Shown: one piece after another, positions 1 to 8,025 of the stretch | Position numbering within the stretch: position 1 is the first letter of the stretch | Layout of the letters: the number at the start of each line of letters is the position of its first letter | Assembly (NCBI RefSeq): GCF_900142175.1 | Contig: NZ_FQZX01000005.1 | Coordinates: 60,740 to 124,739 of the forward strand | DNA: 64,000 bases | Direction: 5' to 3' | From: Maribacter aquivivus | GTDB lineage: Bacteria > Bacteroidota > Bacteroidia > Flavobacteriales > Flavobacteriaceae | Notes under the pieces: model-generated | Seen by the model: the letters and a program-made list of their open reading frames with translations, nothing else | What the model was told of the DNA's origin: nothing | Databases searched by the model: none | Made by a program: the position numbers and the translations under genes

Positions 1-17
1 ACATTAAAAAATATATG

Positions 18-46
18 AACCCTTGATTAATTTTAAGGGTTTTTTT
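18..46. terminator. Intrinsic terminator upstream of the creatininase gene
   Basis: A 7-bp perfect stem (AACCCTT at 18-24 with AAGGGTT at 35-41) is followed by a run of T on the + strand. It probably ends a + strand transcript that enters from outside the window. The gene it serves is not visible. Confidence 0.7.
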
Positions 47-71
47 ATGCTTTAATGTTATCTTTAATACT

Positions 72-836
72 ATGATTAGACCTTATGTACTTGCCGAAAC
101 CAACTGGGAGCATTTAAAAGATGAGCAAATAGAATTGGCAGTTCTGCCGTGGGGTGCTACAGAGGCGCATAATTATCATTTACCATATGGTACAGATAAT
201 TATCAGGCGCAAAGTATGGTTGAATCAGCTGCTAAAATCGCATGGGACAAAGGTAAGAAGGTGATAGTTTTGCCAACAATTCCTTATGGTGTAAACACAG
301 GTCAGAGTGATATTTATTTAGATATGAATCTAAATCCGTCAACGCAATTGGCTATTCTTAAAGATTTGGTAACGGTGTTAAATAGACAAGGCATTAAAAA
401 ACTGTTGCTTTTTAATGGTCATGGGGGTAATAATTTTAAACCTATTGTTAGAGAGTTAGGCTTGTTGTTTCCTGATATGTTTATAAGCTTTTGCTTTTTT
501 CCGCCAATGCTAGATAAATCTAAATATTTTCAAGAAGAAGGTGATCATGCAGATGAAATGGAAACAAGCTTGATGCTTTATTTAAGACCCGATTTGGTTC
601 AGCCAAAAGAGAAGTGGGGTAGTGGTAGTGCTAAGTCATTTAAAATTGAAGCATTTAATGAAGGTTGGGCTTGGGCAGAAAGACAATGGTCTAAAGTAAG
701 TAGTGATACAGGTATTGGTAATCCGGAGTTTGCTACTGCAGAAAAAGGAGAACGTTTTTTTAATGACGTTTGCCAAAAACTAAATGATTTGTTTTGTTCC
801 CTTTGCGACGCCGACTTAAAAGATTTATATCATTAA
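72..836 (+). CDS. Creatininase family protein
   Basis: 254 residues with the creatininase/MftE amidohydrolase signatures: GATEAHNYHLPYGTD (about residues 28-42, giving E31, H36 and D42 as likely metal ligands), NGHGGN (115-120) and a late acidic segment GDHADEMET (158-166). The family hydrolyses cyclic or linear amides such as creatinine or formamides, using two divalent metals. The length matches the family. The substrate cannot be read from sequence, and no pathway genes lie next to it. The stop codon overlaps that of the convergent DoxX-like gene at a TTAA (833-836). The ATG follows closely on the preceding terminator, so the gene is probably transcribed alone. Confidence 0.85.
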   Translation: MIRPYVLAETNWEHLKDEQIELAVLPWGATEAHNYHLPYGTDNYQAQSMVESAAKIAWDKGKKVIVLPTIPYGVNTGQSDIYLDMNLNPSTQLAILKDLVTVLNRQGIKKLLLFNGHGGNNFKPIVRELGLLFPDMFISFCFFPPMLDKSKYFQEEGDHADEMETSLMLYLRPDLVQPKEKWGSGSAKSFKIEAFNEGWAWAERQWSKVSSDTGIGNPEFATAEKGERFFNDVCQKLNDLFCSLCDADLKDLYH

Positions 837-1303
837 TTTTTAATGGCTACTAATTTATTTGAAGATGATGCTAGAGTGGCTTTTCTTCTTAGATTAATAT
901 CTAAATCAATTTTTAATGATATTAAAGCACTTAAAATAATGATGTTTTTAAAAATATACTGCCCTGCTAAGGTGAACACCAATTCGCCTTTGCCAAAAAT
1001 TTCTTCAGGTAATAAGAATAGTGGACTAAATGTGAATAGTATATGAATTATAGCGATACCGATAAATAATCTAGGTTTCCAGTTTGCTATAAGAAAGATG
1101 CCTATCAAAGTTTCTCCTATAGCTAATGAAACCAAGCCTATCTGCGAGGGTAAAATTCCTAAAGTTAAAATACTAATTGTATCAGTGGCTAAATCTTCTG
1201 CCGGACTCAAGTGTGGAATAAATTTTATAAAGCCGAAAATTAGATACACAACACCGATAGAAATACGAAGAATATTGGTCTTTAACTTTTCTAATCTTTT
1301 CAT
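833..1303 (-). CDS. DoxX-like integral membrane protein
   Basis: 156 residues with four hydrophobic segments (roughly 10-30, 50-72, 78-98 and 112-130) and an N-terminal pattern typical of the DoxX/DoxD-like superfamily (RISIGVVYLIFGFIKF). These are small four-helix inner-membrane proteins, some linked to quinone-dependent oxidoreductases or redox stress. The biochemical role is unknown for this branch. The C-terminus (about 135-156) is hydrophilic and basic. It converges on the creatininase gene with overlapping stop codons and has no obvious operon partner. Confidence 0.7.
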   Translation of the reverse strand: MKRLEKLKTNILRISIGVVYLIFGFIKFIPHLSPAEDLATDTISILTLGILPSQIGLVSLAIGETLIGIFLIANWKPRLFIGIAIIHILFTFSPLFLLPEEIFGKGELVFTLAGQYIFKNIIILSALISLKIDLDINLRRKATLASSSNKLVAIKN

Positions 1304-1383
1304 CGAATGTTGGTCAATTGTTTACTAATTATTTTAAACCATATAGATACGACGTCAACTAATGTTTAGATAATCGATAATTA

Positions 1384-1641
1384 TCATTTTAGTTCTTTGG
1401 CGACTAAATCAATATAAGATTGCATCGCTTTTTTCTTGCTCATGTTCTTTGCTTGAAACAATGCATTTGCTTTGAAAGCATTAATCAACGGAGTTTTACT
1501 ACCGGGATTGTCAAAATTTGCATTGGCTATTTTGTAATAAGCATACAATTTCAAAAGTATATCTGCTGGGACCGGTTCGGTAAAGTTATTGACCAAAGCA
1601 ACGGTTTCCTCAAATTCAATACGTAATTTCTTCATTTTCAT
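1384..1641 (-). CDS. Acyl-CoA-binding protein (ACBP)
   Basis: About 85 residues with the ACBP fold pattern: an N-terminal helix EFEETVALVNN, the KLYAYYKIA segment (the family's LYxxYKQA) and a C-terminal helix with KKAMQSYIDLVAKEL. ACBPs are cytosolic four-helix proteins that bind long-chain acyl-CoA esters and buffer or deliver them to lipid enzymes. An upstream in-frame TTG (1653) is less likely than the ATG at 1641, and a second ATG lies at 1635. The start overlaps the end of psd by about 25 bases, so the two are translationally coupled as the last genes of the rsfS-ftsH-cdsA-psd operon. That placement fits a role in supplying acyl-CoA for phospholipid synthesis (inference). Confidence 0.8.
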   Translation of the reverse strand: MKMKKLRIEFEETVALVNNFTEPVPADILLKLYAYYKIANANFDNPGSKTPLINAFKANALFQAKNMSKKKAMQSYIDLVAKELK

Positions 1642-2299
1642 TTGGGTCAACAAAAGTAGCTATACAAGTCTCTGCACCTTTAACCTTCTGGTTTAGCTTT
1701 ACATTAATCTGGCAATCTAAGGGTAAAAATAAATCAACTCTAGAACCAAATTTTATAAACCCTGCGTCATCACCTTGTTGTACACTTTCCCCTTTTTCTG
1801 CGTAATTAACAATACGTCTAGCTAATGCGCCTGCTATTTGTCGATATAAAATTTCGCCAAATTTTGGAGTCTTTATAACTACAGTAGTTCTTTCGTTCTC
1901 TTCACTTGATTTAGGGTGCCATGCAACTAGGAATTTACCAGGGTGATATTTAGAAAAAATAATGCTACCACTAGCAGGGTATCTTGTTACGTGAACATTT
2001 ACAGGAGACATAAAAATAGAAACTTGTCTTCTCTTTTCTTTAAAAAATTCTTTTTCAAAAACTTCTTCAATAACAACGACCTTGCCATCTACAGGAGACA
2101 GAATTTCGTTGAAATCTTTTGCAGTCACTCTTTTAGGGTTTCTAAAAAACTGAAGTATGATTATCAATAGTATTAAACCCAGTAATTGAATGGTCAGTTT
2201 TAACCAAGGTATATCAATGAAGAAATGAGCTAAGAGTACGCTGATTCCTACTAAACAAAAAGAAAACAATATTATTTTTTGTCCCTCTTTATGAAACAT
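1616..2299 (-). CDS. psd: Phosphatidylserine decarboxylase proenzyme, short type
   Basis: 227 residues. The enzyme converts phosphatidylserine to phosphatidylethanolamine at the inner membrane and makes its own pyruvoyl cofactor by self-cleavage. The expected cleavage site is GS at residues 185-186 within KFGSRVDLFLP, the form seen in short bacterial and archaeal-type Psd proteins instead of LGST. Two hydrophobic segments (about 9-28 and 33-52) anchor the N-terminus. The downstream core includes LSPVDGKV (68-74) and the histidine-containing segment MSPVNVHVTRYP. It overlaps cdsA upstream by 11 bases and ACBP downstream, and so forms a lipid-synthesis block with them. Confidence 0.93.
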   Translation of the reverse strand: MFHKEGQKIILFSFCLVGISVLLAHFFIDIPWLKLTIQLLGLILLIIILQFFRNPKRVTAKDFNEILSPVDGKVVVIEEVFEKEFFKEKRRQVSIFMSPVNVHVTRYPASGSIIFSKYHPGKFLVAWHPKSSEENERTTVVIKTPKFGEILYRQIAGALARRIVNYAEKGESVQQGDDAGFIKFGSRVDLFLPLDCQINVKLNQKVKGAETCIATFVDPNENEEITY

Positions 2300-3092
2300 A
2301 ACTAAATATATTTAAGGTTAAATATGCAAATGGAGCTGCAAAGACTAAACTATCTAAGCGATCTAACATGCCACCATGGCCTGGTAATATAGCGCCACTG
2401 TCTTTAACACCAGCTGCTCTTTTTAATTTCGACTCTATTAAATCGCCCAAGCTACCGGCAACAACAATAACAGTTGCAAGTATCATCCATTGAATTGGGC
2501 TAATTAAAGCTTCAAAGGTGGCCATTAAATATGCGGCTATTAGTGCAAATATAAAGCCTCCTAAGGTACCTTCAATGGTTTTCTTAGGAGAAACTGAAGG
2601 AAATAATTTTGTTCTACCTATGCTCTTACCTACTAAGTAAGCAAATGAATCATTTACCCATATTAGAATAAAGATACCCATGATTAACAATTTGGCAAAT
2701 GCGTCGTTCTTATAAGGTATCATTGTTAGAAAGATGCATCCTCCTCCGATATAAAATAGACCAACTATAAACTTCATTGGCGTATTGAATTTTATTGGTT
2801 TTTTAGTGAAAAGGTTAATCAGAAGGTATATATCAACTACTATGGTAATCACCATTAAAATATTGATAATTTGTTGGTCTTTTACCAAATAAATAAAAGC
2901 CCACCATAGCGCCAAATACGCAGCAAAAATGTGATAGCCTTTTAAGTGTACCAATTTTTTATACTCGTATAAACAAGCCAAACCAAAAGTCATGAATAAA
3001 AAATCGAAAGCATCAGAACTTAAAAAGACTGCTGACAATAATAATATAATGTAGACAGCCCCCGTTAGTGACCTTCTTAAAATTTCTTTCAT
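2289..3092 (-). CDS. cdsA: Phosphatidate cytidylyltransferase (CDP-diglyceride synthase)
   Basis: 267 residues from the ATG at 3092 (MKEILRRSLTG). A longer in-frame extension exists upstream, but it would run into the LUD gene and is not typical of the family. The polytopic membrane protein carries the CdsA C-terminal signature: GSLGDLIESKLKR, then GVKDSGAILPGHGGMLDRLDS, with the conserved Asp residues and the S-x8-K-R block. It makes CDP-diacylglycerol from phosphatidate and CTP, the precursor for phosphatidylserine and then phosphatidylethanolamine via psd immediately downstream. The start codon lies one base after the LUD stop, so the two are translationally coupled. Confidence 0.95.
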   Translation of the reverse strand: MKEILRRSLTGAVYIILLLSAVFLSSDAFDFLFMTFGLACLYEYKKLVHLKGYHIFAAYLALWWAFIYLVKDQQIINILMVITIVVDIYLLINLFTKKPIKFNTPMKFIVGLFYIGGGCIFLTMIPYKNDAFAKLLIMGIFILIWVNDSFAYLVGKSIGRTKLFPSVSPKKTIEGTLGGFIFALIAAYLMATFEALISPIQWMILATVIVVAGSLGDLIESKLKRAAGVKDSGAILPGHGGMLDRLDSLVFAAPFAYLTLNIFSYVS

Positions 3093-3093
3093 A

Positions 3094-3705
3094 CTATAAA
3101 TCTTCCAGAAGTAAAAGATAAAGATTTTTAGTACTACTACCATATGTTAGAAAATCATCTGAATTTTCTGCGGTAGCTTTAAAATGTTTTAATGTAGTGA
3201 TATTGGCCGGTATTTTTTGACCATATTTTTTCTTAATGGTCTTTAGACCTTCTCCTATAGATTCTACCAGTTGACTGGTTGTAGCGAAAACTACAACATT
3301 ACTAGGTAGCTCATTTACTTTTTTCTCATGTAGTTGATTAGAGCATACAAGAATACTTCCATTTTGAGCAATAAGATGCTCGCAAGTGGTAAAAAAAACT
3401 TCACTATCACGAGATTTATCTGTAAAAGTGATAGGCTCTTTTGAAAATTTTTGGGCTAGCCTTTCATTGAGAACAAAGAAAGGCTCACTCTCCCAATTAT
3501 TTTCTGTAACAATATTTTGAATCGCTCTTGAAACTTCTACATCAGAATCGCAATATATAAACTTACCGCCATTTTGCTTAAAATGGATAGTAAATTTTTC
3601 ATCAACAGGAATATTTAAATCTGGCATGTGGTCGCCACGCGTTTCCGCAGTTTCTTTCGAAACTTTCTTCTTACCACCACCAAATAAAATATCTAAAAAC
3701 CCCAT
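3094..3705 (-). CDS. LUD domain protein (LutC/YkgG-like)
   Basis: 203 residues. The C-terminal two thirds match the LUD/LutC fold: VFFTTCEHLIAQNGSILVCS, then NVVVFATTSQLVESIGEGL, then TTLKHFKATAENSDD. LutC-type proteins are soluble partners of lactate-oxidising LutAB in other bacteria, but no lutA or lutB lies here. The placement between ftsH and cdsA is, from memory, a recurring arrangement in Flavobacteriia, so a lactate role is doubtful. The N-terminus (MGFLDILFGGGKKK) is short, glycine/lysine-rich and possibly disordered. The function is not assigned. Confidence 0.75.
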   Translation of the reverse strand: MGFLDILFGGGKKKVSKETAETRGDHMPDLNIPVDEKFTIHFKQNGGKFIYCDSDVEVSRAIQNIVTENNWESEPFFVLNERLAQKFSKEPITFTDKSRDSEVFFTTCEHLIAQNGSILVCSNQLHEKKVNELPSNVVVFATTSQLVESIGEGLKTIKKKYGQKIPANITTLKHFKATAENSDDFLTYGSSTKNLYLLLLEDL

Positions 3706-3746
3706 TTACGTTGTTGAAATAATTGCTAAACTAAAGTACTGCAATT

Positions 3747-5765
3747 TTATTTATTCTCTGTAATTTCTTCCTCTTCCGTTTTAGAATCTGTACCAGAGTC
3801 TGAATCTTTTAACTTTTCAAGATTTTTTTTATTTTCTAAGGCTAGGATATCTTTTTCAAAATTTCTTACACCAAATATTTTTTCTAAATCTTCTTTAAAG
3901 ATAACTTCTTTCTCTAATAATCGTTCGGCCAAGGTCGTTAATTTGTCCTTATTGTCTGTAAGTACTTTAATAGCTCTTTGGTACTGCTCTTCTATTATTT
4001 TAGATATTTCAGCATCAATTTTTCTAGCGGTATCTTCACTGTAAGGTTTTGAAAAACCATAAGAATCTTGCCCAGCAGAATCATAATAAGTGATATTTCC
4101 TATTTCATCATTAAGACCATAAATAGTTACCATAGCTCTAGCTTGTTTAGTAACTTTTTCTAAATCACTTAATGCACCAGTAGATATTTTATTGAAAATA
4201 ACTTTCTCTGCAGCTCTACCACCCATTGTTGCACACATTTCGTCCAACATTTGTTCTGGTCTAACTATTAAACGCTCTTCTGGTAAATACCATGCAGCAC
4301 CTAAAGACTGTCCTCTTGGTACTATGGTCACCTTCACTAAAGGAGCAGCATGTTCAAGCATCCAACTAGTAGTTGCATGACCTGCTTCATGGTAAGCAAT
4401 AGTTTCTTTCTCACCAGGTGTAATTATCTTATTTTTCTTTTCAAGGCCGCCAACTATTCTATCTACAGCATCTAAGAAATCTTGTTTAGAAACAGCCTTC
4501 TTCTCTTTTCTAGCGGCAATTAATGCAGCTTCATTACAAACATTGGCTATATCTGCACCAGAGAAACCAGGAGTTTGTCTTGCTAAAAATTCAGTATCTA
4601 AAGTTTCTGATGTTTTAATAGGTCTAAGGTGAACTTCAAATATTTCTTTACGTTCACGAATGTCTGGAAGATCAACATAAATTTGTCTATCAAATCTACC
4701 TGCACGCATTAATGCTTTATCCAATACATCTGCACGGTTGGTTGCTGCCAATACAATAACGTTTGTGTTGGTACCAAAACCATCCATCTCAGTTAATAAT
4801 TGGTTCAATGTATTTTCACGCTCATCGTTAGAACCGGTAAAATTATTTTTACCTCTAGCTCTACCAATAGCATCAATCTCATCAATGAAGATAATTGCTG
4901 GCGATTTGTCTTTTGCTTGTTTGAAAAGGTCACGTACTCTAGAAGCACCAACACCTACGAACATTTCAACGAAATCTGAACCTGAAAGAGAAAAGAAAGG
5001 CACTTTAGCTTCACCTGCAACGGCTTTTGCTAAAAGGGTTTTACCTGTTCCTGGAGGGCCTACTAATAAGGCACCTTTAGGAATTTTACCACCTAATGAG
5101 GTGTATTTGTCTGGGTTTCTTAAGAAATCTACAATCTCTTCAACCTCTTCTTTTGCACCTTCTAAACCAGCAACATCTTTAAAAGATGTTCTAGTATCTG
5201 TTTTTTCATCAAATAATTTGGCTTTAGATTTACCTATATTAAATATTTGACCGCCAGCGCCGCCGCCGCCGCCGCCAGACATTCTACGCATTAAATATAT
5301 CCATATACCAATGATTAGTACAAAAGGTAATAAGGATAGCAAGAAATCTAAAATGGCTGTAGATTCTTTACCAAATTCAATAATAGTATCTAAATTATTT
5401 TCTTTTTTGATTTCAGTTATTTCATTTTGAAATATTTGAAGATCACCATAGTCTAAAGTATACTGTGGTAAATTGCCTGAAGATGGAAGAAATGATTTTT
5501 CATTTAGATCTTTATGTACATCTTTAGCAATAGCTTCATCTTTTAAAAAGACCTTTGCTTGATTTGTATTCGTAATAATTAGAATCTTCTTTACATCACC
5601 ATTTCTTAAGTACTGTTGTAATTCTGAAGTAGTCGTTTTATTGGTACTAGCTAAATCATCACTATTGAATAATTGAAATCCAATTAGTAAGACTGCTACT
5701 AATCCATAAATCCACCAAGAGCTAAATTTTGGTTTTTTCGGATTTGTTTTGTTTTCTTTTGCCAT
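3747..5765 (-). CDS. ftsH: ATP-dependent zinc metalloprotease FtsH
   Basis: 672 residues. Membrane-anchored AAA+ protease that extracts and degrades membrane and unstable cytosolic proteins. Domains: TM1 (about 17-33), periplasmic loop, TM2 (about 139-160), Walker A GPPGTGKT (236-243), Walker B with DEID (295-298), second region of homology around ATNRADVLDKALMRAGRFDRQ (341 onward), and the zinc-protease motif HEAGH (459-463). The acidic, Lys-rich C-terminal tail (about 640-672) is typical of the phylum. A run of six GGC glycine codons sits between TM2 and the AAA domain. It lies 12 bases after rsfS and probably shares its promoter. Confidence 0.98.
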   Translation of the reverse strand: MAKENKTNPKKPKFSSWWIYGLVAVLLIGFQLFNSDDLASTNKTTTSELQQYLRNGDVKKILIITNTNQAKVFLKDEAIAKDVHKDLNEKSFLPSSGNLPQYTLDYGDLQIFQNEITEIKKENNLDTIIEFGKESTAILDFLLSLLPFVLIIGIWIYLMRRMSGGGGGGAGGQIFNIGKSKAKLFDEKTDTRTSFKDVAGLEGAKEEVEEIVDFLRNPDKYTSLGGKIPKGALLVGPPGTGKTLLAKAVAGEAKVPFFSLSGSDFVEMFVGVGASRVRDLFKQAKDKSPAIIFIDEIDAIGRARGKNNFTGSNDERENTLNQLLTEMDGFGTNTNVIVLAATNRADVLDKALMRAGRFDRQIYVDLPDIRERKEIFEVHLRPIKTSETLDTEFLARQTPGFSGADIANVCNEAALIAARKEKKAVSKQDFLDAVDRIVGGLEKKNKIITPGEKETIAYHEAGHATTSWMLEHAAPLVKVTIVPRGQSLGAAWYLPEERLIVRPEQMLDEMCATMGGRAAEKVIFNKISTGALSDLEKVTKQARAMVTIYGLNDEIGNITYYDSAGQDSYGFSKPYSEDTARKIDAEISKIIEEQYQRAIKVLTDNKDKLTTLAERLLEKEVIFKEDLEKIFGVRNFEKDILALENKKNLEKLKDSDSGTDSKTEEEEITENK
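5260..5277 (-). repeat. (GGC)6 trinucleotide run inside ftsH
   Basis: Six consecutive GGC codons (glycines 164-169) form an 18-base GC-only tract in an otherwise AT-rich gene. It encodes the flexible linker between the second membrane segment and the AAA+ domain. Such a tract can change length by replication slippage without shifting the reading frame. Confidence 0.9.
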
Positions 5766-5777
5766 TTTAATTTTTTA

Positions 5778-6152
5778 TTAGTTTACGCTACTTTCTATGG
5801 TTGTGAATTTTGCATCTCCCCATAAACCTTCTATATCATAGAATTCTCGTACTTGCTTTTGGAATACATGAACTACGACATTAACATAGTCCATTAATAC
5901 CCACTCGGCATTGTCTTCGCCTTCTACGTGCCAAGGTTTATCTTGAATCGCTTTACTTACTGTTTTTTGGATAGAACCTACAATAGCATTTACATGCGTA
6001 TTTGAAGTACCGTTACAAACTATGAAGTAATCGCAAACGGTATTCTCAATTTCTCTTAAATCTAATAGGTTAATGTTATGACCTTTTACTTCGTCAATTC
6101 CCTGAATTATTAATGCAATTAACTCATCTTGGCTAGTTTTACTTTCCTGCAT
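5778..6152 (-). CDS. rsfS: Ribosomal silencing factor RsfS
   Basis: 124 residues, the usual length for the RsfS/Iojap family. RsfS binds uL14 on the 50S subunit and blocks subunit joining when nutrients are short. Signatures seen: the segment CDYFIVCNGTSNTHVNAI, then PWHVEGEDNAEWVLMDY and VVVHVFQKQVREFYDIEGLWGDA, which is the most conserved stretch of the family. It is the first gene of the leftward operon with ftsH, 12 bases apart. A TAnnTTTG box (TAACTTTG on the - strand) lies about 20 bases upstream of its ATG. Confidence 0.95.
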   Translation of the reverse strand: MQESKTSQDELIALIIQGIDEVKGHNINLLDLREIENTVCDYFIVCNGTSNTHVNAIVGSIQKTVSKAIQDKPWHVEGEDNAEWVLMDYVNVVVHVFQKQVREFYDIEGLWGDAKFTTIESSVN

Positions 6153-6171
6153 TCAAAAATTTTAGTTTTTA

Positions 6172-6179
6172 CAAAGTTA
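6172..6179 (-). promoter_or_regulatory. Candidate -7 box for the rsfS-ftsH operon
   Basis: On the - strand the sequence reads TAACTTTG, a full match to the Bacteroidota -7 consensus TAnnTTTG, ending 19 bases before the rsfS ATG. I see no TTG at the expected -33 spacing, so this is a partial match only. Confidence 0.45.
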
Positions 6180-6245
6180 TTATTTTTTTGTTCTTTTATG
6201 ACTAGTTTTTAACAATAGATTATAGATTCACAATAAGAACAGTAA

Positions 6246-6977
6246 ATGCAAATAATCAAACTTGATGCCACGCAATCTACAAACACCTATTTAAAGGAGT
6301 TGTCATTTGAAAAAGAATTGGAAGATTTTACTATAATTACAACTAAAGATCAAACTTCTGGTAGGGGTCAAATGAATGCAAAATGGGAGTCTGAGCCAGG
6401 TAAAAACCTAGCGTTCAGTGTATTGAAAAATAATATAGGTGTGCCTATTAAAGAGGTTTTTTTGGTAAGTGTTTGTGTGTCTCTAGCGATAATAGATGGT
6501 TTAAAACGTTTAGGAATACCTGATTTGAGTATAAAATGGCCTAACGACATTCTGTCAGGTAATAATAAAATAGGAGGCATTCTTATCGAAAATATTTTAT
6601 CTGGCTCTAAAATAAAACGAAGTATAGTTGGTTTTGGCTTAAATGTGAATCAAGAAGTGTTTGAAAAAGCTCCGAATGCGTCTTCATTAAAAAATATTGT
6701 GGGTACTGTATTTGATCTTGATTCGGTATTTTATTCTTTAATAGAACAATTGCATAGCTATTTAAATAAGCCAATACAATCTTTAGAGAATGAATTGTAC
6801 GCTCAATATCATTCTCAATTATTTAAAATAGGGGAGAGAAGTACTTTTAGGAACCAGAATGATACACTATTTACAGGAACAATAGAAAAAGTCTCTATCA
6901 GTGGTAAGCTTATAGTGAAACATGAAAATGGTGATTATGAGGAGTATGGGTTAAAAGAAATACAGCTTTTGTATTAA
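6246..6977 (+). CDS. birA: Biotin--[acetyl-CoA-carboxylase] ligase
   Basis: 243 residues. It transfers biotin, via biotinyl-AMP, to the acceptor lysine of biotin carboxyl carrier protein. The class-II-synthetase-like core shows GRGQMNAKW (the biotin/ATP-binding GRG loop) and KWPNDI with the lysine that contacts the adenylate, followed by KIGGILIEN. There is no N-terminal DNA-binding domain, so it is a monofunctional ligase and not a BirA repressor. The C-terminal SH3-like part is present. It is divergent from rsfS and converges on the SRPBCC gene with overlapping stops at a TTAA. Confidence 0.95.
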   Translation: MQIIKLDATQSTNTYLKELSFEKELEDFTIITTKDQTSGRGQMNAKWESEPGKNLAFSVLKNNIGVPIKEVFLVSVCVSLAIIDGLKRLGIPDLSIKWPNDILSGNNKIGGILIENILSGSKIKRSIVGFGLNVNQEVFEKAPNASSLKNIVGTVFDLDSVFYSLIEQLHSYLNKPIQSLENELYAQYHSQLFKIGERSTFRNQNDTLFTGTIEKVSISGKLIVKHENGDYEEYGLKEIQLLY

Positions 6978-7366
6978 ACAGCACCCAAATTGGTTGATAA
7001 CGTATTTATAAAATTAGTGATAGGTTTTTTTATCATCATCGCCATCATAGCATTGAATTCACCTTTAAAACTTAAAACAACCTCACTTTTGCCGCTTTCT
7101 ATTTCTATAATATCTGCAGTTAAGGTGAAAGGTAGTTTTTCACTAGCAGCACCTAAAACAATTTGGCTAAAAGGTGTCTGTTCTTTTTTCTCCAAAACAA
7201 TTTCTGGCATTCCTTTTAAAGCAAAAAGAAATCTATTCTCGTTCAAAACTTCAAATTTGTCAATATTCTCTGGCATTAACTGTCTAAAATTAGGCAGGTC
7301 ATTCAAAAAGTTGAAAGTATCTTCTGTACTTTTAGATACTTGTGTCTTTGGTGTTTCTATTAACAT
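6974..7366 (-). CDS. SRPBCC superfamily protein
   Basis: 130 residues with the layout of a small START/Bet v1-like domain. An N-terminal strand is followed by SKSTEDTFNFLNDLPNFRQLMP (the helix pair of the family), alternating strands, and a long C-terminal helix. It has no signal peptide. The fold binds small hydrophobic ligands in many contexts and the ligand here is unknown. The gene starts two bases after the pyrE stop, so the two are co-transcribed. No biochemical link to pyrimidine synthesis can be seen. Confidence 0.6.
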   Translation of the reverse strand: MLIETPKTQVSKSTEDTFNFLNDLPNFRQLMPENIDKFEVLNENRFLFALKGMPEIVLEKKEQTPFSQIVLGAASEKLPFTLTADIIEIESGKSEVVLSFKGEFNAMMAMMIKKPITNFINTLSTNLGAV

Positions 7367-7368
7367 AA

Positions 7369-8013
7369 CTATTTATTTGTCCATTTTGAAGGGTCTTTCC
7401 TCCATTCCATTAATGTAATTAACTGCTCTTCTTTAACGTAACCTGTATCAGATGCTTGTTCAATAAGATATTCGTAGCTACTTAAAGTGTGCAGCTCTGT
7501 ATTTTTTTCTTTAAAGTTGTTTGCGGCGGTTTCAAAACCGTAAGTAAAAACGGCTAACATACCTTTTACTTTCGCATCAATAGCTCTTAAAGCATCTACA
7601 GCGTTTAAACTACTTTTACCAGTACTAATCAAATCTTCTATAACCACAACTGTTTGGTGTGCTTCTAAATGACCCTCTATCTGGTTTTGACGACCATGAG
7701 ATTTAGGTTCAGGCCTTACATAAACGAAAGGTAAATTAAGTTTATCGGCTACTAGAGCTCCTATTCCTATTGCTCCTGTAGCAACCCCAACGATACAATC
7801 CGGCTTGCCATAAAGTTGTTCTACTTGCTTTGCCATTTCATCACGAATGTAGTTTCTGATGATAGGATAAGAGAGTAAAATTCTATTGTCGCAATATATT
7901 GGAGATTTCCAACCCGAAGCCCATGTAAAAGGATTTTCGGGTTTCAATTTTATTGCATTAATTTGCAAGAGAAGCTCTGCTGTTTTTTTTGCAGTGTTTT
8001 TGTCTAAAACCAT
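7369..8013 (-). CDS. pyrE: Orotate phosphoribosyltransferase
   Basis: 214 residues, typical length. It converts orotate and PRPP to orotidine 5'-phosphate in pyrimidine synthesis. The PRPP-binding motif is VVVIEDLISTGKSS. The conserved CIVGVATGAIGIGALVADKL and YVRPEPKSHGRQNQIEG loop (flexible lysine loop) are also present. Its start codon lies opposite the start of the divergent NUDIX gene; the two ATGs can overlap at a CATG. A TAnnTTTG box on the - strand ends only four bases before the ATG, so the mRNA may be nearly leaderless (inference). Confidence 0.96.
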   Translation of the reverse strand: MVLDKNTAKKTAELLLQINAIKLKPENPFTWASGWKSPIYCDNRILLSYPIIRNYIRDEMAKQVEQLYGKPDCIVGVATGAIGIGALVADKLNLPFVYVRPEPKSHGRQNQIEGHLEAHQTVVVIEDLISTGKSSLNAVDALRAIDAKVKGMLAVFTYGFETAANNFKEKNTELHTLSSYEYLIEQASDTGYVKEEQLITLMEWRKDPSKWTNK

Positions 8014-8017
8014 GACG

Positions 8018-8025
8018 CAAATGTA
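8018..8025 (-). promoter_or_regulatory. Candidate -7 box for pyrE
   Basis: On the - strand this reads TACATTTG, matching TAnnTTTG. It ends four bases from the pyrE ATG and overlaps the start of the divergent NUDIX gene. No TTG is found at a proper -33 distance, so confidence is limited. Confidence 0.35.

Noticed and set aside
4738..5250. 170-codon + strand ORF opposite ftsH
   Set aside because: Antisense to the highly conserved AAA+ domain; no recognisable product or start signal.
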